Source: Capillimicrobium parvum (GTDB taxonomy: Bacteria; Actinomycetota; Thermoleophilia; Solirubrobacterales; Solirubrobacteraceae). From it: a DNA stretch of 64,000 bases. The position numbers and the translations under genes were made by a program. Under the pieces are notes generated by a model that was not told where the DNA came from, ran no database searches, and saw nothing but the letters and a program-made list of their open reading frames with translations. The DNA lies in contig NZ_CP087164.1 of NCBI RefSeq assembly GCF_021172045.1, positions 1,798,001-1,862,000 of the forward strand, read 5' to 3'. This document shows, piece by piece, positions 31,439-39,626 of this stretch (its first letter is position 1; every line of letters starts with the position of its first letter).

Positions 31439-32218
31439 TCACGTCTGCTCCACCGGACACCAGTACGTCGTGCGCCCGCCGACGGTCGCGCGCGCGAGCT
31501 CGGCGCCGCAGCGCGGGCAGTGGCCGCCGCGCACCCGGTGCTCGATCAGCTCGCCCGTGTGGACGCCGCCGAGCCGGATGGCCGAGCGGATCGCGGCGCG
31601 CAGCTCGCGGCGCAGGCGGTCTAGCTCGTCGTCGTCGAGCGAGCCGGCCGGGCGCACGGGGGACAGTCGCGCGCGCCAGAGGGTCTCGTCGGCGAGCAGG
31701 TTGCCGACCCCGGCCAGGACCGCCTGGTCCATGAGCCGCGCCTTGAGCGGCGCGTCGCCCCGGCCGACGCGCTCGCGGAAGGCGTCGCGGGCGATCTCGC
31801 CCGCGTCGGGCCCGAGCGCCTCGATGCGCGGGTCGAGCACCGCGCGGCCGAGGCGGCGCTTGTCGCGCAGCGTGAGCGCGCCGCCGTCCTCGAAGTGCAG
31901 CGTGAAGCGGTCCCACGACGGGTTGCCGTCGGAGGGCGCGGGGTCGCCCTCGGCGTGGTCGTCGACGACGATGCGCCCGGCCATGCCGAGGTGCAGCCCC
32001 AGGATCGGGCCCTCGCCGTCGTCGGTCTCGATCCACATCGCCTTGCCGCGGCGGTTCGCGGCGCTGAGCGTGCGGCCCGTGAACGCTGCGGCGAGCTCGC
32101 CCGGCTGGTGAGGCCGGCAGACGTACGTGTCGGTGTCGTCGACCGCCGCGATCCGCCGGCCGAGCGCGCGCTCGGCGATGAGGGCGCGGGCGCGCTCGAC
32201 CTCGGGCAGCTCGGGCAT
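31439..32218 (-). CDS. Fpg/Nei-family DNA glycosylase
   Basis: 259-residue DNA repair glycosylase/AP lyase. The N-terminal PELPEVE motif provides Pro2/Glu3 catalysis, Lys59 lies in RRGKAMW, and the helix-two-turn-helix reads VLAGVGNLLADETLW. The C-terminal zinc finger begins CPRCGAEL but ends CPVEQT, so the fourth zinc Cys is replaced by Glu. Zinc binding may be lost or altered. It removes oxidised bases. Located 10 bases upstream of murB. Confidence 0.88.
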   Translation of the reverse strand: MPELPEVERARALIAERALGRRIAAVDDTDTYVCRPHQPGELAAAFTGRTLSAANRRGKAMWIETDDGEGPILGLHLGMAGRIVVDDHAEGDPAPSDGNPSWDRFTLHFEDGGALTLRDKRRLGRAVLDPRIEALGPDAGEIARDAFRERVGRGDAPLKARLMDQAVLAGVGNLLADETLWRARLSPVRPAGSLDDDELDRLRRELRAAIRSAIRLGGVHTGELIEHRVRGGHCPRCGAELARATVGGRTTYWCPVEQT

Positions 32219-32263
32219 CGGCCCAGGGTACGTGCTCGGCGGCGCCGCCCTGGGGCGAGGGCG

Positions 32264-33094
32264 TCAGCTGCCCGTGGCCATGCCCGGCTCCGGCCAGGCA
32301 CCGTGGTCGCGCACCCAGTCGCGCCGCTTGTCGAACGGCTGGGCGACGTAGTCGCGCATCGCGTCGATCGCCTCGTCGGTGACGATCGTCTTCAGCCACT
32401 CCTCGGCCTCGACGCGCAGCCCCTCCTGCATCGGCAGGTTCGCGCCGCGCACGACGGAGCGCTTCGCCGCGGTCAGCGCGACCGCTGAGTTCGTCCTCAA
32501 CCGCTCGGCCACCTCGAGCGCCCGCGCCCGCGCATCGTCGGCGAGCTCGTTGACGATCCCCAGCTCGAGCGCGCCCTCGGGGGTCACGTAGCGGCTGCGC
32601 AGCAGGAAGTCGAGGGCCCGGCTGCGGCCGATCGCCCGCTCGAGCAGCTGCGATCCGGTGCCCGTGAGGATCCCGAGGCTCGCCTCGGGGAAGCCGAGCA
32701 GATAGTCGCCGCGCTGCATGATCCGGATGTCGCAGTTCAGCGACAGCTCGAGGCCGCCGCCGCCCGTGTCGCCGGTCATCGCCGCGATGATCGGCTTGTC
32801 GAGGTAGGACAGCGACTGCAGCAGCGTGTGCCAGCCGTAGATGAGGTCGTACGAGCGGCGGATGAGGTCCTCGCGGTCCTCGGCGAGGTCGACGAGCTCC
32901 TCGACGCTGTAGTGGGTGATGTAGCGGTCGGGGATCGCCCCGGTGATGATCACCACCCGCACGTCGGGCTCCCGCCAGCGGGGCAGCATCTCCGCCAGTC
33001 CGGCCGCGCTCGCGCCGATGAAGTAGTTCATCGGCGGGTTGTTGTGGGCGGCGACGATGATCCCGTCGCGCTCCTCGACTTCCCAGACGCTCAT
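32264..33094 (-). CDS. Enoyl-CoA hydratase/isomerase-family (crotonase) protein
   Basis: 276-residue crotonase-fold protein. The CoA-binding and oxyanion-hole elements are NPPMNYFIGASA and MTGDTGGGGLELSLNCDIRI; GFPEASLGILTGTGS is the catalytic-Glu region. The first element differs from the typical A-x-x-x-D-I, and a YITHYSVEEL replaces it, so the reaction is uncertain (hydratase, isomerase or hydrolase). Stands alone between mutM and the ABC exporter genes. Confidence 0.82.
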   Translation of the reverse strand: MSVWEVEERDGIIVAAHNNPPMNYFIGASAAGLAEMLPRWREPDVRVVIITGAIPDRYITHYSVEELVDLAEDREDLIRRSYDLIYGWHTLLQSLSYLDKPIIAAMTGDTGGGGLELSLNCDIRIMQRGDYLLGFPEASLGILTGTGSQLLERAIGRSRALDFLLRSRYVTPEGALELGIVNELADDARARALEVAERLRTNSAVALTAAKRSVVRGANLPMQEGLRVEAEEWLKTIVTDEAIDAMRDYVAQPFDKRRDWVRDHGAWPEPGMATGS

Positions 33095-33169
33095 GGGTGC
33101 ACGCTAGATCGGGCGCCCGCCCGCGGGTGCGCGCGCCGGGCCGTGCCGCTGTGAACCTCCCAACCGGCG

Positions 33170-34768
33170 TCAGGAGGGGTCGCGCGTGTGCCGCAGGACG
33201 GTGCCCAGCAGCGGCGGCACGGCCAGGGCGATGAGCACGGCCACGACGACCGCCGAGGCGCCGGAGTGGGCGAGGAGCACCGCCGGGCCGCCGCCGAGGA
33301 CCGCGGCGCCCACGGGCCACGCGACGAGCCATGCGACGACCAGTCCGCCGCCGCTCGGATCGCCGGCCATCGCGGTGGTGAGCATGCTCGTCGGCAGTCG
33401 TCCCCCGCGGCGCGAGGACAGGGCGGCGCACAGCACGACGGTGGGGACGGCGAGCACCGCGAGCAGCGCGGCGGCCGCACCGTGGGCCGGCAGCTCGCCC
33501 GTCGCGGCGCACCCCGCGACCGCCAGGAGCGCGCCGGCGGCCACCGCGGCCATCGGCAGCGCCACGTGGCCGAGCAGCACCCGGCCGTAGGGCGTCGGCA
33601 GCAGGACGCGCGTGCGGTCGGGCGCGTCGGTCTCGGCGCGCAGCGGCTCCAGCGCCCGCGAAGCGCCCCAGTAGGCCAGCAGCGCGCCGGCGGCGCCGGC
33701 GGCGGGACGGTCGGCGGCGATCAGGCTCAGCGCGGCGCCGCCCAGCGCAAGGGTCGTGGCCTGCAGGACGGGCCGGGGGTCGCCGAGGGCGGCGGTGACG
33801 TCGCGCCAGGGGACGACCCACGCAGGGTGTCGGGGCAGGCGGCTGCGGCGGGCGCGCGCCGACCGCCGGCCCGCATCGCTCGCGCGGCGCAGGCCCAGAC
33901 GCGCGGTGCGTGCGTCGAACGCCCACAGCGACGCGATGGCGCCGGCGCGCGCCTCCGCGCGCCTGGCGTGGCGCTCGGCCGGCCACCGTCCGCACGTGCG
34001 CACGACCTGCGCCGCCGCGACCGCGGCGACGAGCACCACGGCCGCGAGCGCCGGGAGCCAGTGCCTCGCGCTCGCGCCGCTCGCGGGCGCCGCCGCCCAG
34101 CCCCACGGTCCGGACCAGCGCGCGACGGCGCGCCCGTCCGCGCTGCCGTGCGCGGCGACGACGAGCGCGGCCGCCGTGATCGCCACCGGCAGGCCGGCCC
34201 GGCGCGTGATCGCGTCCAGCCGCGCCGACCCCTCGACGGCGCCCGCGAGCGCGACGCCGATGACGCCGCACGCCGCGAAGGCGCCGGTCAGCGCCAGCGC
34301 GCCGTCCAGCGGGAAGCTGCGGCCCTTGCCGGTCAGCGCCACGATCGCGATGCCGGCGAGCACCGCTCCGCCGGCGGCGCCGACCGCGAGGTTGCGCACC
34401 AGGCGCGGGGCGGCGAGGGCGCGGCGGCTCAGCGGCGCCTGCAGGAGGAACGCGACGTCGGCCTGCGCGTAGACCACCGGTCCCTGCACGCCGCCCCAGC
34501 GGGCGGCGAGCCACAGCACGACGAGCAGCACGGAGGGACCCCACACCTCGGCGCTCGACGGGGTGATCCAGCGCGAGAGCACCGTGCTCGTCGTGCCGTA
34601 CGTGAGCGCGCCGACCATGCCCACCGTGATCGCGACCATGTACGCGACGTCCAGGCGGCGGGCGATCGACGGCGGCGGATGGCGCACGCGCCACCAGGCG
34701 CGCACGTCGCGCAGCGCCGCGGCCGCGGGCAGGGCCGCCGAGGGTGGGGCGGTCAGCTCGGCAGCCAC
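33170..34768 (-). CDS. ABC transporter permease, large multi-pass
   Basis: 532-residue membrane protein with about a dozen hydrophobic segments in two blocks, separated by a charged cytoplasmic loop (about 265-310, rich in Arg). Only topology and context identify it: its GTG start overlaps the ATPase gene by 16 bases. Similar ATPase-permease pairs export lipids, peptides or antibiotics. The substrate is unknown. Confidence 0.72.
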   Translation of the reverse strand: MAAELTAPPSAALPAAAALRDVRAWWRVRHPPPSIARRLDVAYMVAITVGMVGALTYGTTSTVLSRWITPSSAEVWGPSVLLVVLWLAARWGGVQGPVVYAQADVAFLLQAPLSRRALAAPRLVRNLAVGAAGGAVLAGIAIVALTGKGRSFPLDGALALTGAFAACGVIGVALAGAVEGSARLDAITRRAGLPVAITAAALVVAAHGSADGRAVARWSGPWGWAAAPASGASARHWLPALAAVVLVAAVAAAQVVRTCGRWPAERHARRAEARAGAIASLWAFDARTARLGLRRASDAGRRSARARRSRLPRHPAWVVPWRDVTAALGDPRPVLQATTLALGGAALSLIAADRPAAGAAGALLAYWGASRALEPLRAETDAPDRTRVLLPTPYGRVLLGHVALPMAAVAAGALLAVAGCAATGELPAHGAAAALLAVLAVPTVVLCAALSSRRGGRLPTSMLTTAMAGDPSGGGLVVAWLVAWPVGAAVLGGGPAVLLAHSGASAVVVAVLIALAVPPLLGTVLRHTRDPS

Positions 34769-35466
34769 CCGCGCTGCTCCGCCCGTTCGGCGACCTCGCC
34801 CCATGGCCCCTGGTCGACGACCTCGCCCTCCTCGAGCATGACCGCCCGGTCGGCGAGGCCCTCGGCGAATGCCATCTGGTGCGTGGTCAGCACGACGGCG
34901 ACCCTCGAGCGCTTGGCCTCGAGCAGCAGCTCGTGCAGCAGCGCCTGCGAGGGCGGGTCGAGCCCGACGACCGGCTCGTCGAGGAGCAGAAGCGCCGCCG
35001 GTCGCACGAGCGCGCAGGCGAGCTGGGTCTTCTGGCGCATGCCCCGCGACAGCTCGGCGGGCAGGAAGTCGGCGCGTTCGGCGAGGCCCAGGCGCTCGAG
35101 CAGGGCGTCGATGCGCGCGGCGGTGCTCTCGCCGTGGACGCCGTGGGCGATGGTGACGAGCTCGGCGTGCTGGCGCACCGTGAGGTCGGCGTAGAGCAGC
35201 GGCGAGTCCGGGACGATCGCCAGCGCGGCGCGCGCCCGCTCGGCCTCGGGCTCGGTGTGAGGGTCGAGCCCGGCGATCCGGATCGTGCCCGACGTGGGGG
35301 TCAGCTGGCCGGCGATGGTGCGCATCGCGGTCGACTTGCCGCTGCCGTTGGCGCCGATGAGCGCGACGCACTCTCCGGCGTGGACGGTGAGCGACAGGTC
35401 CGCGAGCGCGACGAGGCGCCCGTAGCTGCGCGACAGGGAATCGACCTGCAGGGGCGCGGTGGCCAC
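34753..35466 (-). CDS. ABC transporter ATPase
   Basis: 237-residue ATPase: Walker A GANGSGKST, an LSRGMRQK signature (Arg in place of the usual Gly), Walker B LLLLDEPVVGLD, and the H-loop TTHQMAFAE. The LSRGM form is common in CcmA/NatA-like exporters. GTG start. It powers the permease encoded downstream. Confidence 0.93.
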   Translation of the reverse strand: MATAPLQVDSLSRSYGRLVALADLSLTVHAGECVALIGANGSGKSTAMRTIAGQLTPTSGTIRIAGLDPHTEPEAERARAALAIVPDSPLLYADLTVRQHAELVTIAHGVHGESTAARIDALLERLGLAERADFLPAELSRGMRQKTQLACALVRPAALLLLDEPVVGLDPPSQALLHELLLEAKRSRVAVVLTTHQMAFAEGLADRAVMLEEGEVVDQGPWGEVAERAEQRGWLPS

Positions 35467-35541
35467 GCCCACCAGTGTGCCTGACGGCGGCACGGGTACA
35501 CGCGTGCTGAGCCCGCGACCAATATCATTGACGATGCAACT

Positions 35542-36444
35542 ATGACCGACACCGTCTTCAAGCTCGGTGCGGAGGAGGCCGGCGACGGCCGCTTCCGGCG
35601 CCAGCAGAGCAAGTTCCGCGACTGGGCCGATACGACCGAGCCCGGCCGCCACGACCTGTACGTCTCCTACGCGTGCCCGTGGGCGCACCGCACGATCATC
35701 GTGCGGCGCCTGAAGGGGCTCGAGGACGTCGTCGGGATGTCCGTGGTGCACCCGTACCGCGACGAGCGCGGCTGGGCGTTCACGGGCGGCGAGCATCGCG
35801 ACGAGCTGCACGACTGGGACTTCCTGGTCGACGCCTACGACGCGACGGATCCGAGCTTCGAGGGCCGCGTCAGCGTGCCGGTGCTGTGGGACCGTCAGGA
35901 GCACCGCATCGTCAACAACGAGTCGGCCGACATCATCCGCATGCTCAACGCCTGGGGGACCGAGGGGCCGGATCTCTATCCCGAGGACCTGCGCGCCGAG
36001 ATCGACGCGATCAACGAGCCGGTGTACGACAACGTCAACAACGGCGTCTACAAGACCGGGTTCGCCGGCACCCAGGAGGCCTACGAGGAGAGCTTCACCG
36101 CGCTGTTCGACTGGCTGGGCCGGCTCGACGAGCGCCTCGGCGGCCGGCGCTACCTCGCCGGGGACCGCATCACCGAGGCCGACTGGCGCCTGTTCACCAC
36201 CCTGCTGCGCTTCGATGCCGTCTACCACGTGCACTTCAAGTGCAACGGCCACCGGCTGATCGAGTACGCCAATCTCTGGCCGTTCGCGCGCGAGCTCCAT
36301 CAGTGGCCGGGCGTCGCCGAGACCGTCCGCTTCGACGAGATCAAGCGCCACTACTACACCACGCACCCCGAGCTGAATCCACGCCGGATCATCGCCGCCG
36401 GCCCGCTCGACATGGACTGGACCGAACCGCACGGGCGCGGCTGA
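35542..36444 (+). CDS. Glutathionyl-hydroquinone reductase (Xi-class GST, YqjG/PcpF type)
   Basis: 300-residue Xi-class glutathione transferase. The catalytic Cys45 lies in YACPWAHRT, and VVHPYRDERGWAF, SVPVLWD and IVNNESADIIRM are class signatures. The C-terminal helical domain has FAGTQEAYEE, RYLAGDRITEADWRLF and VYHVHFKCN. It reduces glutathionyl-hydroquinones using glutathione; most actinobacteria use mycothiol, so another thiol may serve. No ribosome site; AT-rich leader just before the ATG. The last codons form half of a terminator stem. Confidence 0.92.
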   Translation: MTDTVFKLGAEEAGDGRFRRQQSKFRDWADTTEPGRHDLYVSYACPWAHRTIIVRRLKGLEDVVGMSVVHPYRDERGWAFTGGEHRDELHDWDFLVDAYDATDPSFEGRVSVPVLWDRQEHRIVNNESADIIRMLNAWGTEGPDLYPEDLRAEIDAINEPVYDNVNNGVYKTGFAGTQEAYEESFTALFDWLGRLDERLGGRRYLAGDRITEADWRLFTTLLRFDAVYHVHFKCNGHRLIEYANLWPFARELHQWPGVAETVRFDEIKRHYYTTHPELNPRRIIAAGPLDMDWTEPHGRG

Positions 36445-36458
36445 CCGCGCCCGTGCGG
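36427..36458. terminator. 14-base-pair hairpin with the stop codon in its loop
   Basis: Perfect stem CCGCACGGGCGCGG / CCGCGCCCGTGCGG around loop CTGA, so the reductase TGA stop lies in the loop. It separates the gene from the convergent PASTA protein gene and would act in either direction. Confidence 0.75.
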
Positions 36459-36471
36459 AGCGGCCGGCCGG

Positions 36472-37251
36472 TCAGCGCTTGCGCTTGTGCGTGCGGACCG
36501 TGACGGACACCTTCGTGCCGCCGGCCGCGGTGGTACCGGCCTTGGGCGAGCTGCTGACGATGCGGCCCGCCTTGCCCTTGCCCCGGCGCTTGTGGACGCT
36601 GCCGAGCGCGCAGTGCGCGGCGGTCAGCCGCGCGCGGGCGCGCTTGACCGTCACGCCCTTGAGCGTCGGCACGACGCACCGGACCGGTGGCGGTGGCGGC
36701 GGCGGCGGGGGCGGCGCCTGCACGCTCAAGAGGAGCGGCGCCGCGTCGTCGCGGGTGAACTGGGCGCCCGACTGGCGCTGCGAGAACGGGTAGATCTTCA
36801 TCGTCGCGCCCGGCGCCACGCCGACCATCTCGGCGGGGAACGACACGCCGTACGGGGGCACCCTCGTGACGTCGGTCATCTGGGCGGCTCCGGCCGGGCT
36901 GACGAAGGTGAACACGTCGTCGACCATCACCGCGTCGTAGTCGAGTCCGCTGAACGGTCCGTTGCTGACGCCCGTGGCGGGGTTGTTGTCCGTATCGAGA
37001 TGCCACTGCAGGATGTCGAAGAACCCGAGCGGCGGGCTGCCGGCGATCTGGTCGCTGAGCGTGATAACGCAGTTGGCGTCGACGGACGCCGTCGCGGCGG
37101 TGATGTCGAGCGCGCCGGCCTCGTTGTCGCCCGCCGCGTCGGCGGCGGTCTGCGTGGCCGGCTGGCAGGTCGCGGCCGACGCGCCGGCCGGCAGCGCGAA
37201 CGCCGCAGCGGCGGTGGCGCCCGCCAGCGCGAGCATGGTGCGAGGTTGCAT
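36472..37251 (-). CDS. Secreted protein with proline linker and C-terminal PASTA domain (copy 1)
   Basis: 259 residues. Signal peptide about 1-26. Residues ~27-175 form a beta-rich domain (two Cys, DITAATASVDANCVITLSDQI, then LQWHLDTDNNPATG) resembling a carbohydrate-binding/DOMON-like sandwich. A run of ten prolines leads to a single PASTA domain (VPTLKGVTVKRARARLTAAHC, then VSSSPKAGT) and a basic end. PASTA domains bind peptidoglycan stems or beta-lactams. Good GAGGAGA site. First of the three reading from the right is at 38126; this is the third in transcription order. Confidence 0.82.
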   Translation of the reverse strand: MQPRTMLALAGATAAAAFALPAGASAATCQPATQTAADAAGDNEAGALDITAATASVDANCVITLSDQIAGSPPLGFFDILQWHLDTDNNPATGVSNGPFSGLDYDAVMVDDVFTFVSPAGAAQMTDVTRVPPYGVSFPAEMVGVAPGATMKIYPFSQRQSGAQFTRDDAAPLLLSVQAPPPPPPPPPPVRCVVPTLKGVTVKRARARLTAAHCALGSVHKRRGKGKAGRIVSSSPKAGTTAAGGTKVSVTVRTHKRKR

Positions 37252-37280
37252 GGTGCTTCTCCTCGGTTGGGAAATGGACG

Positions 37281-38096
37281 TCACCGCCGCTTGGCGCGGA
37301 CGATGACCGAGACCTTCGTGTTCTCCGGGGCGGTCGCGCCCGCTCTCGGCGAGTTGGCGACGATGCGGCCGGGCCTGCCCCTGCCGCGGTGGCGGTTGAC
37401 CTTGCCGAGCGTGCAGTGGGCTGCGGTCAGACGGGTGCGGGCGCGCTTGACCGTGAGGCCCTTGAGGTTGGGCACGACGCACTGGACTGCCGGAGGCGGA
37501 GGCGGAGGCGGAGGCGGAGGCGGCGGAGGCGGGGGCGGCGCCTGGAGCGTCAGGACCAGCGGCGCGTCGAGCAGCGCCCGGTCGCCGGCGAACTGGCCCA
37601 TGCCGACGAAGCCGTAGGACAGCGCATAAATCCGGATCGCCGAGCCCGGTCCGGCACCGACGGCCTCCGCTGGAAACGACACGCCATACGGGGGAACCGG
37701 GGCCACGCCGGCGGAGGAGGTCGGTGCCGGAGCGGCGAACGGCGTGAGGCTGCCACGACCGCTCGCGGTGAGCGACGCGAAGAACTCGATGCCAGGGAAC
37801 CCGAAGTTCGTCCTCCCGGTGCCCGGGTTGCTGTCGACATCGAAGTCCCACTGGAAGGCTTGCGTGCCGGTGAGCGGCACGTCGCCCGCGATCTGGTTGC
37901 CGACGGTGAGGACGCAGTTCGCGTCGACCAAGGCGGTCACGCCCGTGATGTCCAGGGCTCCGGGGTCGTTGTCGCCGGGTGGGTCCGCAATGGTCTGTCC
38001 GGCCGGCTCGCAGGTCGCGGCCGACGCGCCGGCCGGGACCGCAGCGACGGTCGCGCCCGCGACGGCCGCCAGGATGAGCATGCTGCGAAGGGACAT
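37281..38096 (-). CDS. Secreted protein with long proline linker and PASTA domain (copy 2)
   Basis: 271 residues with the same plan as its neighbours: signal peptide about 1-26, Cys-containing beta domain (GALDITGVTALVDANCVLTVG, WDFDVDSNPGTG), a pure proline linker of about 16 residues, then PASTA (VPNLKGLTVKRARTRLTAAHC, ANSPRAGATAPENTKVSV). The linker is encoded by a six-base repeat that could change length. Paralogous to the genes on both sides; 29 bases separate it from each. Confidence 0.82.
   Translation of the reverse strand: MSLRSMLILAAVAGATVAAVPAGASAATCEPAGQTIADPPGDNDPGALDITGVTALVDANCVLTVGNQIAGDVPLTGTQAFQWDFDVDSNPGTGRTNFGFPGIEFFASLTASGRGSLTPFAAPAPTSSAGVAPVPPYGVSFPAEAVGAGPGSAIRIYALSYGFVGMGQFAGDRALLDAPLVLTLQAPPPPPPPPPPPPPPPPAVQCVVPNLKGLTVKRARTRLTAAHCTLGKVNRHRGRGRPGRIVANSPRAGATAPENTKVSVIVRAKRR
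37495..37534 (-). repeat. GGAGGC hexanucleotide microsatellite in a proline linker
   Basis: About five consecutive GGAGGC units (plus strand) with degenerate copies after them encode Pro-Pro pairs in the middle PASTA protein. Slippage would change linker length by two residues without frameshift. Confidence 0.7.
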
Positions 38097-38125
38097 GGTG
38101 GTGCTCCCGTCTGGATCGCCTCGGG

Positions 38126-38977
38126 TCACCGCCGCTTGGGACGGACGATGACCGAGACCTTCGTGGCCTCGGGGGCCGTCGCGCCCGCTCTCGGCGAGCT
38201 GGCGACGATGCGGCCGGGCCTGCCCCTGCCGCGGTGGCGGCTGACCTTGCCGAGCGTGCAATGGGCGGCGGTCAGGCTGGTGCGCGCCTTCTTTGCGGTG
38301 AGGCCCTTGAGGTTCGGCACGACGCACTGGACCGTGGGCGTGGGAGCGGGCGTCGGCGTGGGAGCCGGCGCGGGAGCCGGAGTCGAGGCCGTTCCGGGCC
38401 GCAGCTGCAGGACGAACGGCGGCGAGCCGAGGTTGGGCGCGATGTCCTCGTAGACGGTCGTGTTGCCCGCCGTGCGGGTGAGCGCCGCGCCCGCGATGCG
38501 GATCGCGGACGTCTCGGTGGCGCCGACGGCCGCGGCCGGCACGGCGACTGAGAATGGTCCCGCCGCCGGCAGCTGCCCGAGCGGCGGCGCGTTGCGGTTC
38601 GGTCCGTAGAGCGCCGCATTGCCACTGCCGAACAGCACGACGCCGTAGTCCGCCCCCTGCTGCCACGGTGCGTTGCCGAACCCGGTGTAGATGACACCCG
38701 TGTTCGGGTTGTTGTCCGTGTCCAGCCACCACTGCAGCTGGTCGTTGGCGGCCAGCGCAGGCCGGTTGGCGATCTGGTCGCTCAGCGTGATCGTGCAGGC
38801 ATCGTCGACCGTGGCGGTCATGCCGGTGATCTCGGGTGCCTGGAAGAGCTCGCCGTCGACCGCATCGGCGATCGCGCCGGACATGGGCGCGCACGACGCA
38901 GCTGAGGCGCCGGCGGGCAGAGCGAGCGCGCCGGCGGCCAAGGCGGCGCACCCGGCGAGGGCGGGAAACGGTCGCAT
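38126..38977 (-). CDS. Secreted protein with Thr/Ala/Pro linker and PASTA domain (copy 3)
   Basis: 283 residues; first gene of the tandem set with a strong GAGGAGG ribosome site. Signal peptide about 1-26, beta domain with EITGMTATVDDACTITLSDQI and WWLDTDNNPNTG, a linker of alternating Pro, Ala and Thr (about 200-218) instead of pure proline, then PASTA (VPNLKGLTAKKARTSLTAAHC). The DNA of its PASTA region is nearly identical to that of copy 2, pointing to recent duplication or gene conversion. Confidence 0.82.
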   Translation of the reverse strand: MRPFPALAGCAALAAGALALPAGASAASCAPMSGAIADAVDGELFQAPEITGMTATVDDACTITLSDQIANRPALAANDQLQWWLDTDNNPNTGVIYTGFGNAPWQQGADYGVVLFGSGNAALYGPNRNAPPLGQLPAAGPFSVAVPAAAVGATETSAIRIAGAALTRTAGNTTVYEDIAPNLGSPPFVLQLRPGTASTPAPAPAPTPTPAPTPTVQCVVPNLKGLTAKKARTSLTAAHCTLGKVSRHRGRGRPGRIVASSPRAGATAPEATKVSVIVRPKRR

Positions 38978-39119
38978 CTCGGCCTCCTCGGGCCTCGATC
39001 GAATGAGCTTCGACCGTATGGCCCGCTCCAGCGCTCAGGCATCCGCCAGGAATACGCCTCACATGCGGAGAACCATGGAGCGGCCGTCCGTAGTTCGCGC
39101 CGCGGGTTAGCCTTCGCGC

Positions 39120-39626
39120 GTGCTCGCGTACGTCTTCTGGCATCGTCCCGCGCCGGGCGTCGTCGCTGCGGACTACGAGGCCCCCCTCGACGCGTTCCAC
39201 CACTCGATCGGCGTCCCGTCGGCGTGGTTCGCCGTGCGGGGGCTGCCCTGGATCCCGGACGGAGGGGACGGCTACGAGGACTGGTACCTGGTGGACGACT
39301 TCACCGCGCTGGGCGAGCTCAACGAGCGGGCGGTCTCCGGCCCTCGGCAGGTCCCGCACGACGCCGCGGCGGCGGCCGCCGCCTGGGGGATCGCCGGGTT
39401 GTACCTCCTCAAGCGGGGGGAGCCCCGCCTCGACGGCGTGCGCTTCGCCGCCTGGCGCGCCAAGCCCGCGGGCGTGACGTACGACGCGTTCGAGGCGTCG
39501 CTGCCCGGCCGCGCCGCCTGGCAGCGGCAGATGACGCTCGGTCCCACGCCCGAGTACGTGCTGCACGACGACGCGGGCCCGCTGCAGGGCGAGCCGTCCG
39601 TGGCTTACGCTCCCACGGCCGCATGA
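39120..39626 (+). CDS. Conserved protein of unknown function, 168 aa
   Basis: 168 residues, cytosolic, Trp/Tyr-rich. The two ends look related (AYVFWHRPAPGVVAADYEA near the start and FAAWRAKPAGVTYDAFEA in the second half), suggesting an internal duplication like that of two-domain dimeric alpha-beta barrel (EthD-type) proteins. GTG start. Coupled to the aminotransferase by an ATGA overlap. No catalytic motif seen. Confidence 0.65.
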   Translation: MLAYVFWHRPAPGVVAADYEAPLDAFHHSIGVPSAWFAVRGLPWIPDGGDGYEDWYLVDDFTALGELNERAVSGPRQVPHDAAAAAAAWGIAGLYLLKRGEPRLDGVRFAAWRAKPAGVTYDAFEASLPGRAAWQRQMTLGPTPEYVLHDDAGPLQGEPSVAYAPTAA

